64,000 nt of DNA. Source: Calonectria ilicicola (taxonomy: Eukaryota; Ascomycota; Sordariomycetes; Hypocreales; Nectriaceae). The position numbers and the translations under genes were made by a program. Below the pieces are notes generated by a model. It had not been told where the DNA came from and searched no databases. It saw only the letters and a program-made list of their open reading frames with translations. The DNA lies in NCBI GenBank assembly GCA_020809705.1, contig CP085829.1:6014001-6078000 (forward strand). The letters are read 5' to 3'. Below are positions 55,650-64,000 of the stretch, in pieces (position 1 is the stretch's first letter; each line of letters begins with the position of its first letter).

Positions 55650-57024
55650 ATGGCCGTCGCTGTGCCTTTCGAGGCTGAGGCCTACACGTACCTCGCCCTC
55701 GACATCATCATTGTCGGCTTCCGATTGTACTGGAGAGCGACGCCAGGTGGGCTCCGCAGCCTAGAGATCCATGACTACCTCATGCTTGGGGCTCTCCTGG
55801 TCCTGATTGTGGAAACGGTTCTGGCTTGCACTGCCCTGGAGCTGTACGATGGACTCACCAACAATGATATGACGGACAGGCAGCGGGCGGCGCTAGATCC
55901 TTCGAGTGACGAGTATGCAGACAGGTACGTTTGGTGACAAAGATGGAATCACTTGTTTCAAAAACTCATTCATGCTGATTTCGCATCAATGCAGAGTCAA
56001 TGGATCCAAGGCACAAGTCGCCCAGTGGTTCTTATACCCCATGGCAGTATGGTTAATCAAGGCATCAATGTGTGCGTTTTATTCACGCCTGACAGTAAGA
56101 AAAAATTCCCTAACAAGTTGTTCAGCGTCTAACCAAGTACGCAGGCAGGACTGGATTCCTACAGGAATAGAATCCTGGCCGGATACATCTTTATGGGCGT
56201 CACATACGCCGCCTGCGTTCTCACTGTTTTCTTCAGTTGTCATCCCTTTCCGAAAAACTGGCAGATCAGCCCAGATCCAGGAGGTATGTGGAACAGTGGA
56301 AGTTTTTAACATCTATCCACGACTGACTGACATCTTCTAGCTGTTTGCCTGCCCGCCATTAATGCAATCAATATCCACGTGATTCTATATTTGAACCTTG
56401 TGACCAACCTCTATCTTATCATTATCCCAATTCCAATGCTATGGAAAGCTCGCCTTAGTACACCAAAGAAGCTGGGTCTTATTGTCATTTTTACGGGGGG
56501 GATTTTCATTATGATTGCAGGATTCTTGCGTTGCATGGTGATAACAAGGGTACGTTTTCCATTGACAAACTGCATCACCAATGCTAACAAATAGATAGCA
56601 CCCAGGCACTGGCTCCTTGGATGCAACCACATGGGGACTTCGGGAGTCATTTGTTGCCGTCTTCACAGCTAACCTACCTCTCATCTGGGGCTGGATGCGA
56701 CAAGTATCAAAGCCAATTATAGGCTCTCTTACATCATCCACTCGGCGCCAATACAAGAGCCGTTCGGGATCATACAGCATAAAGTTGAGCGACGGCAACG
56801 ACTCGCGAACTACGAAAAGCTACCAGACCGCATCCGCGGCCCGATCTAAAAATAACGATGGTCATAAGATATTGACTCACGAAGAAGAGGGAAGCACGGA
56901 GAGAATAATGACGCCATCGATGTATTACAACGGAATCATCAGAGAAACAAACGTGGCGAAACCACCGCCCGTGGTTCTTGAACATGAGGAGCCAACATCT
57001 CCCAAGGCACATGATCAGAAGTGA
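55650..57024 (+). CDS. Fungal rhodopsin-family (PTH11-related) seven-TM membrane protein
   Basis: Member of the large fungal integral-membrane family (PF20684 type) that includes PTH11-like receptors; ligand and signalling partner unknown. Five exons: 55650-55924, 55995-56094, 56145-56283, 56341-56549 and 56599-57024, all GT-AG with matching phases, 382 aa. Seven hydrophobic segments can be traced: YLALDIIIVGFRLYW, YLMLGALLVLIVETVLA, WFLYPMAVWLIKASMC with AFYSRLT, YIFMGVTYAACVLTVFF with CHPFPKNW, INIHVILYLNLVTNLYLIIIP, LGLIVIFTGGIFIMIAGF and ESFVAVFTANLPLIWGW. FYSRLT, FFSCHPF and DATTWGLRESFVAVFTANLP are family hallmarks. The N-terminus lacks a CFEM domain and is short. The 115-residue C-terminal tail is hydrophilic and likely cytosolic. 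Confidence 0.85.
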
Positions 57025-57791
57025 TGGAATGAGGGCACTGGTATTTAAATGAATGCTGTTAGGCGGGAACGAAGCTAGCTACCAACGGGAGCGAACAGGA
57101 GATTTGATGAGTGGAGAATTTATCCCATGCACAAGGTCCTCTGAGCAGAGAGAAATAGTTATGGCAGGGTGGTGTAAGGAGTTGACAGGGAACCCTCTTC
57201 TTGAGATAGTTTTCATCGTTTCCATTGATTGAACGAAATATCTGTATTATTTAGTACATAGCTAATGAATAATGAGTGGTTTTTCTAGCCTGCGAGTAAC
57301 TTGTATGCGAATAACAGTGGCTCCGAAACATTAAATGTGGGCGAGTAATCAATTGCGTTTTCTGGGATCTGTCATTGGATGATAGGCACCTTCATAAAAC
57401 AGACGAATATTTTGGATTAAACAGGGTTTAACGATAACCCTTGCCTTTCGCAGTTTGTAACTAGAAGAAAAGAAGATAGAAGGAGAGTTTCGGGTATAAA
57501 TCACTCTCTGACACCATTGGTTTACATTGAACATCTTCTTGGCTGCCCTCGTTGGATACGGAAAATTCACATTAAACCAAGACCAATTCTATTCCTTTGA
57601 TTTTGTCAGACTTGTGCCGTTCGAGACCCTAAAACCACTCAACACTCTTCGAGATGTTGCGCTATCTATCATGGTCCACTTTTTGAGGCGTCCGCCCAGG
57701 CAGCCGCTCAGCCGCAGACGCTAGCTATTATGTAGCCCCCATTTCTGGCTCCCTCCTTGCTTCAGCTCTGACACGAACAAACAACAACAAC
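57025..57791. other. Intergenic region, no gene seen
   Basis: Contains the 3' region of the rhodopsin-family gene and the promoter of the F-box-like gene, with an ACAA-rich leader just before its ATG (57780-57791). Confidence 0.45.
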
Positions 57792-59243
57792 ATGACGAAA
57801 AATCCTGAGCAACTCGATTTATTCCACCTGGGCTTTGACATACTGCACCTCATATTCGCCGAGTTCTGTGTGCACTGCAGTAAAGTTACCTTTGAAGCAT
57901 CTATCGGCGTCGATGAAGAAGCACACGCCAAGAACCGAGCGGCACTCGGCTCCCTCTGTCGAACCTCAAAATTTCTACGGTCCATTTGCCAGCCATTTCT
58001 TTATCACCGGATCCGACCCTTTTCACCAAAATCCGATTGCCTTCTCATACGTACGCTAAATGAGCGCCCGGATCTTGCAGGTTGTGTGAGACAATTTATC
58101 AAGCGGGGTACTCATTTAGTCTCGACGGCCTGGCCAAGCTACAAGGAGACTCAATACATGCATCGCGTGGGACGGGACCTCCAAATGGAGGACATTCAAT
58201 CTGCCAATTTCAACAAAATTGAGGTCGATTCTAGCAGAGGTCATCTCCATCAACTTAGTGTTGAGATTCTCATCGCACTACTACCAAACCTGGAAACGCT
58301 AAGTGTTCGAATGAGCAATGGCACGAATTCGAGCAGGACTACTTTTGAATATCTTGCAACTCGCTTTCAAACATCGAGCGTTAATGGGTTGTCCAACCTT
58401 CGCCATATGCAGCTTGTTAAAAATGGCATTCAAGACTTTTATCTCTCAAATCAGGGAGTTAGTGTGCTCCTGAAGGCGGCTCCAAACTTGGAGCAGTTGC
58501 TGATAAAAGGGACAATGGGACTTGAGCAACTTCCCCAAGACGACACCGGAGATGCCGTCGCTTCTATATTTCCGATTCTTCCTAGACTGAGAGACTTGGA
58601 TATTGAGGGGGCTCTCAGAGAAAGTCCCAGATCAGATTTTCTTATCCGACAGCTAGCGATAGCTTGCCCTCAGTTGGAACGGTTTTGCTACTTTGCTCAG
58701 AGTGGGACGACGGGCATGCACATAGGCACACCTCTTCTACCTAGCCGCGTGTTGGAGAGCCTGCTGCCTGTTAAAGCGACTCTGAAATCACTTGAGCTCA
58801 ACTTTACTAATCATTATGAAGAGAGATCCAGTGGCCGTTTTCTGGTTGATCCACACATCATGTCTAGGTTCACCAATCTCACAACTTTGAAGCTTGATGA
58901 AACCACTTTTTGTCGTCACTGCGTAAATGCGTCATGTCCAGATCGAAAATGTTTAACGGACCTCGTTCCTCTAACTGTGGAAAGTCTAGTTGTCACAATT
59001 TTCCCGGGATCACTAGTTTGGGGTGACCTCTCCGAGCTATTAGTGCAGGCAAGAGCTGGTCACTTCCCTCGTCTCAACCGCGTTAAAGTATATGCATTAT
59101 TCGATTGTCAATTTCTAGGATTACGAGACGATGTACATGATGCCAATGAATTGGAGGTCGCGCGTAGCGCCGAAAATTTGCTAGAAGTTTCACCTGATTC
59201 TGTCGCCTTGTCTATCGTTAGTCAGCAGTGTTGGTTCACATAA
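57792..59243 (+). CDS. F-box / leucine-rich-repeat-like protein
   Basis: Probable ubiquitin-ligase adaptor of the fungal F-box-LRR type. Single exon, 483 aa, ATG in AACATGACG. The N-terminus (residues 9-75, LDLFHLGFDILHLIFAEFC through LCRTSKFLRSICQPFLYHRI) fits a degenerate F-box: hydrophobic start, then the CRTSKxL...PFLYHRI block common to this group. Irregular leucine-rich units follow (LLPNLETLSVRM, LSNLRHMQL, APNLEQLLIKG, LPRLRDLDIEG, TLKSLELNF, FTNLTTLKLDE). A CRHC...CPDRKC cluster near residue 376-390 could bind a metal. The target is unknown. In fungi, members of this group are expanded and often lie in variable regions. Confidence 0.75.
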   Translation: MTKNPEQLDLFHLGFDILHLIFAEFCVHCSKVTFEASIGVDEEAHAKNRAALGSLCRTSKFLRSICQPFLYHRIRPFSPKSDCLLIRTLNERPDLAGCVRQFIKRGTHLVSTAWPSYKETQYMHRVGRDLQMEDIQSANFNKIEVDSSRGHLHQLSVEILIALLPNLETLSVRMSNGTNSSRTTFEYLATRFQTSSVNGLSNLRHMQLVKNGIQDFYLSNQGVSVLLKAAPNLEQLLIKGTMGLEQLPQDDTGDAVASIFPILPRLRDLDIEGALRESPRSDFLIRQLAIACPQLERFCYFAQSGTTGMHIGTPLLPSRVLESLLPVKATLKSLELNFTNHYEERSSGRFLVDPHIMSRFTNLTTLKLDETTFCRHCVNASCPDRKCLTDLVPLTVESLVVTIFPGSLVWGDLSELLVQARAGHFPRLNRVKVYALFDCQFLGLRDDVHDANELEVARSAENLLEVSPDSVALSIVSQQCWFT

Positions 59244-59807
59244 GGAGCAACTTGGGAATCAACTTTAAGAAAGCTGAAATGCTAAGCCAGCTCACATAAG
59301 TCGCGCGACAAAGTGGAAAATTAGATTAGATTGTGTATTTTCATCAAAGCCCTGTGAACTTATTTTATTCCCACCCACTAAATATTTGACCACTTGGCTG
59401 TTAGGGCATGGCACCGATCCATAAAGCTTATTCCCGTCATATTATCATAGTTTCTCTCGTAAACCAGGCCTTGGGTACCAAGAGAAATATAATATTTACC
59501 GCGTTGGGTTCCCTCCCGACCTACTATTTACCAATGAATGCAGGTTGATAGGGTAACTATGCGTTGTGCCGTGGACAACCACTCGTCCACGTGTCTAGCC
59601 CACAGTGGCGGCCTCGTTGACCCAATCACGATATAGCGTAAGGCTAATAGAGAGGCAGCAACTATATCAACCTCTTCTTCCCTGTGTTAGGGTTTTTATC
59701 CCTCTATTAATTTCCAAACTCTCTTCGCTTTTGATCTGCCAACTCCAACATTGAACATACACACACACATCGCCGTCGCTCCCACAAGGCACATCAGGGT
59801 TTTTATC
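59244..59807. other. Promoter region of the NACHT gene
   Basis: No gene seen. ACACACACAC run at 59758-59768 just before the start; CCACGTGT near 59588. Confidence 0.45.
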
Positions 59808-62800
59808 ATGGCTGAAGCGTTTCATATCGCAGCAGGGTCAACACAGTTCAACAGCTCAGCTCTCAATATTACCGAGACTGGGAAGGCCATATACGATCAG
59901 CTGCAAAACGCTCCAGAACAAATCCCTAAATGGCTCCAGGACATTGATGACCTAAAAGACATGATCAACAGCATCGGGAATTATCCAGAGTTACATGATT
60001 CCGACGTAGCTTTGCTCATACAAACTTGTGTAACCACTGGTCAAGATCTTTGTCGTTTACTTGATGAGATATATATCTCTTCCGAGAACCCGTCCAAGAA
60101 CCAAACCTGGGAAGAGGTTGTAGAAAAGGCTAAAGAAAACGATGTACGAGCGTTGTTTGACACTCTTGAGCGTGTGAAGTCGAGCCTTTATTTAAAAACC
60201 GGCACGGCACATCTGTAAGATAAACGGAGAAGTGACTTGACTTGTACAAAGGCTTACTATCATTCAGAAATCAGAATCGCAATATTCGTTTCGACTTGAA
60301 CGGCCTTGAAGCATCTTTTGAAGCCGACAGCGAAGAGAGAAAATGTCTCCAGGCATTGTTCACAGCGAACGCGAACCAAGACCGGGCTGACATCATAAAG
60401 AACAGAGGAGAAATCTGTCCTGGAACGTGCCAGTGGATCTTCGCAACACAGGAATTTAAAACTTGGGAACAAACATCTCCACACCGATTGTGGATATTCG
60501 CGCCGCCTGGTGTCGGTAAAACATATATGTCTATATTTCTTTCAAGGCATTTTGAGAGTTTAGCCGAGAAAGACTCCAAACTTGCAACAATCTTCTTCTT
60601 CTGCGACAACAAGGATCAGTCACGAAATACAGCGATCGGTATTATACGAGGACTCATGTATCAACTGATTCGATACCAACCGAAGCTTATGGATATTATG
60701 CTACCAAAGTGGAAGGCCCAAAAGTCTGCATTATTTCAAGGAAATTCTCTCCATCAGCTGTGGGAATGCTTCAAGAAAATGGTCGAAAGTCTAGAAGTCA
60801 CCACACTCTACTGTGTTGTGGATGCTTTAGATGAGTGCCAAAAAAGCTCACTTCAAACACTCCTTGAGAAATTCGAGCTACTTGGAACAGACAATCAGGA
60901 CTTGATGAGGAAGATTAAATTGATCTACCTTAGTAGAAAACAACCTGAAAGCATACCAGTGTCTACTTCGACATACCAAACAGTCGAATTAGATATGATG
61001 ACATCAGGCAAAGAGGATATTCAGCGTTTCATATCACAGCGAGTGCTGGAGCTAGCAAAGAAGAAAAATATTGTCAGCCATCCACTTCGACGTCAAATAG
61101 AAGAGGTGTTGAAAAGCCGTTGCGAAAATACATTCCTCTGGGTCAGCTTTATGATGCAAGATCTCGAGAAAAAGACCATAAATGAAATCGAACAAGGATT
61201 GGAGCAGCTTCCACATGGCCTTTCAGCCGTTTATGAAAAGACTCTTTCCAGTATAGAAGCCGATCAAATCGATGCCATCTCCAATATGCTGAGCTGGATC
61301 CTGCTAGCTGTTCGCCCCCTAAGAGTACCAGAGCTGTGCGAGGCAATCAATGTACAGTCCATATCTCTCCTTAGCAAGGAGGAAGTGTGCATGGCTCTCA
61401 TTGAATCATGCGGACACCTTCTTCAAAAAGCTAGAAATGAGAAGAATATTTGGGGGCAAGTCTGGGATAACGATTATTGGAAAATGGAAGTGACCTTTAC
61501 TCACCAGAGTGCAAAGGAATATCTTGCCAATATAGAAACCCGCTATCCAGAGAGCATGACCCTAACACCACTTCAGTCGCATGAAACTATCTGCCACCAG
61601 CTGATCAGAAATTTATCCGCTTGGTTGTTGGATGAGGTCCTGCATTGGAGCAGAGAGGCGGCGACAAAATACCCCCTTGCAGGCTATGCAGCTTATTTTT
61701 GGAGTTCTCACTTCCAAAAACTCGACAAAGCCAGCAGAGTTATCAAAAGGAATAAAATTTTCTTTAGGAGCCATTCAAAGCTCAGAAGGCTTTGGGAGAT
61801 TCAGGTGCAGGATCAATTTCCGTTTGAGAATTATGGAGTTGATGGCCCTCTTCCGCTGCTGCATTTGGCCTGTCATCTAGGTATTTACAATTTGGCGGAG
61901 TGGTGTGTCAAAAAGCATGGAATGGCACAGATAAGAAATCTACTTTATCTGGATCATTATCTTGATGAAAGATGGGGTGAGGATGGAGAAACGCCACTTC
62001 TTATCGCCTTGAGGTGTAGACATGGCAGCATTTTCAAGCTTCTTTTGGATGTTGGCGCAGACCCGAGTATTCGCGCTCGCACCCAAGAAATCGACTCAGT
62101 CTTAGATTCAATCGCTTCAAACAGAAACAACGAGCTGTTTAGTCACATTGAAATAACGGAGCAGGGGAAAAGGTGCTTAAGATGGAAGACTGATACACAG
62201 CGCACAGCCTTAATCAAAGCGGCGAAGGGAGGAGCCACAAAAATATGTTGCTCCCTCATTGAGACTTATGGTTGGGATGTCGAATTCTGTAGCAATGACT
62301 TGCCAGAAAAGACAGCTCTTGTCGCAGCTCTTTCCAATGGCCATCTAGATCTCGCGCAGACATTTGTTTCCGAGTGGCAAGCAAAGACTGACAATCACTG
62401 GAATCTATTGATGGCTGCCTGCAAAAACGATGTGGACCCTAGCCAATTCTTAAAGGCGATAGAGCTCTTACAGGATTGGAACATCAATCTCAACGCCACC
62501 AACGACAAGGGATGCAACGTTCTGTGCTCTCTCAATCAACGGCATACTTTAAGAAGCTGGAGTGAGCCAATCTATGAGCAAATGGCCAAAATATTACTTG
62601 ATGCTGGTGTCAATCCAGGACATTCCAATAATATAGGCCGGTTTCCGATTCACTGCAACATTTACCAAGTCGGATTTCCATGGTTCATTTTCAATGTCAA
62701 CACAATGGAACTGATGCTGCGTCATGATCAAATGTCGATCAATACGACTTGTGGCCGAGGCCAAACAGCCTTACATCATTTAATATTGTATGTCTCCTCC

Positions 62801-63100
62801 CTCAAAACGATTATGTATGTTTCCGAGAGCTCCTCTCGTGAAGAGTTCTGGAAAGATAAATTGGCCGGCTTGAAACGACTCTTGGATTTAGGCATAAACC
62901 GATGCCTAAAAGACAAACACGGGAGCACTGCTCTTGACTTCATTCGACCTAGGTTACTTGATAGATGGTTCAGGAGAGAGATTGCCAAAATAGATCATCA
63001 TGATCGACAATGGGCAATGAAAAATAAGGATACCTATATCAAGGTAGTTAAGGACTTTGCAGCTATTCTGCAGAATTATGCCACGGTGCCATCCAATTGA
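59808..63100 (+). CDS. NACHT-ankyrin NLR-like (STAND NTPase) protein
   Basis: Fungal NLR-like signal-transduction NTPase of the kind that controls incompatibility and immune-type cell death. Exons 59808-60214 and 60268-63100 (53-base GTAAGA...TTCAG intron, phase 2), 1079 aa. Residues 1-135 form a helical N-terminal domain (AGSTQFNSSALNITETGKAIYDQL), similar in layout to fungal NACHT-associated N-terminal domains; the class is not certain. The NACHT core has Walker A APPGVGKT (residues 214-221, Lys220), Walker B VVDALDEC, and the sensor region KLIYLSRKQPE. A winged-helix-like part follows (LSWILLAVRPLRVPELCEAI, FTHQSAKEYL). The C-terminal third has ankyrin-type repeats (DGETPLLIALRCRHGSIFKLLLDVGADPS, TALIKAAKGG, GRFPIHCNI, GQTALHHL). 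The start ATG is in ATCATGG. Confidence 0.88.
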
Positions 63101-63265
63101 GCAAGAATATGAGGGGTTTCTGGAATTTCTAATTGAATCAAAAGAGGTTAAAATTTTTTTAGAAATTGTTACTCCCGCGATACTCGAAGCGGTACTCGTA
63201 AGGTGTCATTCGCACTTTTTTCATTGTATCCTAGCCCAAATTTCTTCTGCATAGAACCCAAACTT

Positions 63266-63960
63266 TTACATACCTAGAACCCACCACAGAATCCATATTG
63301 GAATGTAGATCGCAAGAATTACAGCCCAAAATATCGGGCTAGTTTCTAATTTGAAACAGTACATGACCACACTCCCAGCAGCAGAGCCCGCCAAAGATGC
63401 TGAGAGAATTGCAATAGCCTCAGGCCAAGTTGAAGCTTTCCGGGCGATCGAAGACCAAAGAGCTGTCTCGCGGGTTAGCGACGTACGAATAGATTGGTAC
63501 TGGAGGATTGTTCCTGCCCCTTGAGATACTCACGTGGTGAAACGGTCTCGTTTAGTCTTGATAAAATGCGTACAGCAAAGCCTGAATGAATTGCAGGTGA
63601 CATTTGACACATAATAGATACTGTAGCAGGAATGACAGAGCATAAACTCATTGCCAAGACTACGTGCTGTCAGCGAAATTCGGGTCTTGGTAGCTGGCGA
63701 CAAGTATTACTTACAAGAAGTTAGTGGATTCAGAGACATCGCGAGACTAACAATGACCGAAACTAATATCATGGTTGCTTGATCGATTGGCCTTTTTTCT
63801 CCACTTGTATCATGAGTTCCTAAAGAAGCCAGAAAAGAAAGCACAAAAAATAGCAATAACTTGCAGTAGTTACTGCGCTGCTTTTGGTGATAGAAATTGA
63901 ATTAGCTACGAACTTCACGTTATCGGGATTCAGCATACTAATTGAGAAGGGAGTTGTCCA
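63266..63960 (-). CDS. 3' part of a multi-pass membrane protein gene (unrecognised)
   Basis: The gene runs in from the right edge of the window. Exons on the minus strand, read right to left: 63819-63715, 63659-63534 and 63462-63266, with GTAAGT/TAG and GTGAGT/CAG introns whose phases agree; further exon sequence (NYFEWTTPFSISMLNPDNV) lies at about 63960-63865, but its splice to 63819 is not resolved, because neither a GT nor the visible GC donor gives the right phase. The product reads THDTSGEKRPIDQATMILV, then hydrophobic segments (MILVSVIVSLAMSL, LAMSLCSVIPATVSIM, AIAILSASLAGSAAGSVVMY, IFWAVILAIYIPIWILWWVLGM-stop). It is a membrane protein of unknown function; I do not recognise the family. 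It overlaps nothing and is convergent with the NACHT gene. Confidence 0.6.
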
Positions 63961-64000
63961 TTCGAAGTAATTGGGTGAATCGAATCGAATTTATTTGAGA

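Noticed and set aside
1..64000. CRISPR arrays, prokaryotic operons, rRNA
   Set aside because: Spliced genes and fungal families show a eukaryotic nuclear genome. No regularly spaced repeats or rRNA-like segments were seen.

Overview
The window is nuclear DNA of a filamentous ascomycete (Pezizomycotina, probably a sordariomycete-type genome). The evidence is short GT-AG introns with CTAAC-like branch points, lineage-typical families (HET, NACHT-ankyrin, fungal rhodopsin/PTH11-like, Prm10/ThrE, Cas1p O-acetyltransferase), and a 22 kb A+T-saturated island whose mutations against an intact sister copy are almost all C-to-T and G-to-A, the signature of repeat-induced point mutation (RIP). No species is claimed.

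Left arm (1-28.8 kb), mostly housekeeping genes with wide spacers: an F-box protein with a Cys-rich tail (4253-6365, +); a Prm10/ThrE-type membrane protein (8131-10697, -); an aldo-keto reductase of the D-arabinose/L-galactose dehydrogenase type (13727-14884, +); a secreted serine beta-lactamase-like protein with a probable GC-AG intron (16340-18230, +); Arp6 (18625-20021, +); an intact HET-domain gene (21465-23453, +); an amidohydrolase-2 protein (24090-25070, -); a D-2-hydroxyacid dehydrogenase (25794-26981, +); and a broken HET gene with a WW domain in its tail (27518-28189, +). An inverted pair of diverged repeats flanks the beta-lactamase/Arp6 pair.

Transposon island (28.8-51.1 kb). Boundaries and target-site duplications (TSDs) can be read directly. 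The outermost element has 90-bp terminal inverted repeats and a TA duplication (28825-51111). Inside lies a minus-strand Ty3/gypsy element C (29561-48998; 215-bp LTRs; TSD CTTAA). Inside C lie two plus-strand copies of one chromovirus family: copy A (31612-38511; 396-bp LTRs; TSD TAAAT), saturated with RIP, and copy B (41802-48703; identical 395-bp LTRs; TSD ATACT), essentially unmutated. Copy B carries gag, a retroviral-type -1 slippery heptamer, pol with a chromodomain, a Tf1/sushi-type self-priming site, and an antisense ORF for a Zn2Cys6-like/coiled-coil protein. That antisense ORF is the least explained component of the window. The integrase part of pol is broken by single-base frame shifts, two of them shared by both copies.

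Right arm (51.1-64 kb), accessory-looking: a Cas1p-family polysaccharide O-acetyltransferase (51647-54311, +), a fungal rhodopsin-family 7-TM protein (55650-57024, +), an F-box/LRR-like protein (57792-59243, +), a NACHT-ankyrin NLR-like protein (59808-63100, +) and the 3' end of a membrane protein gene (from 63266, -). HET genes on one side and the NLR on the other make the island's surroundings look like a rapidly evolving self/non-self recognition region; that is inference.
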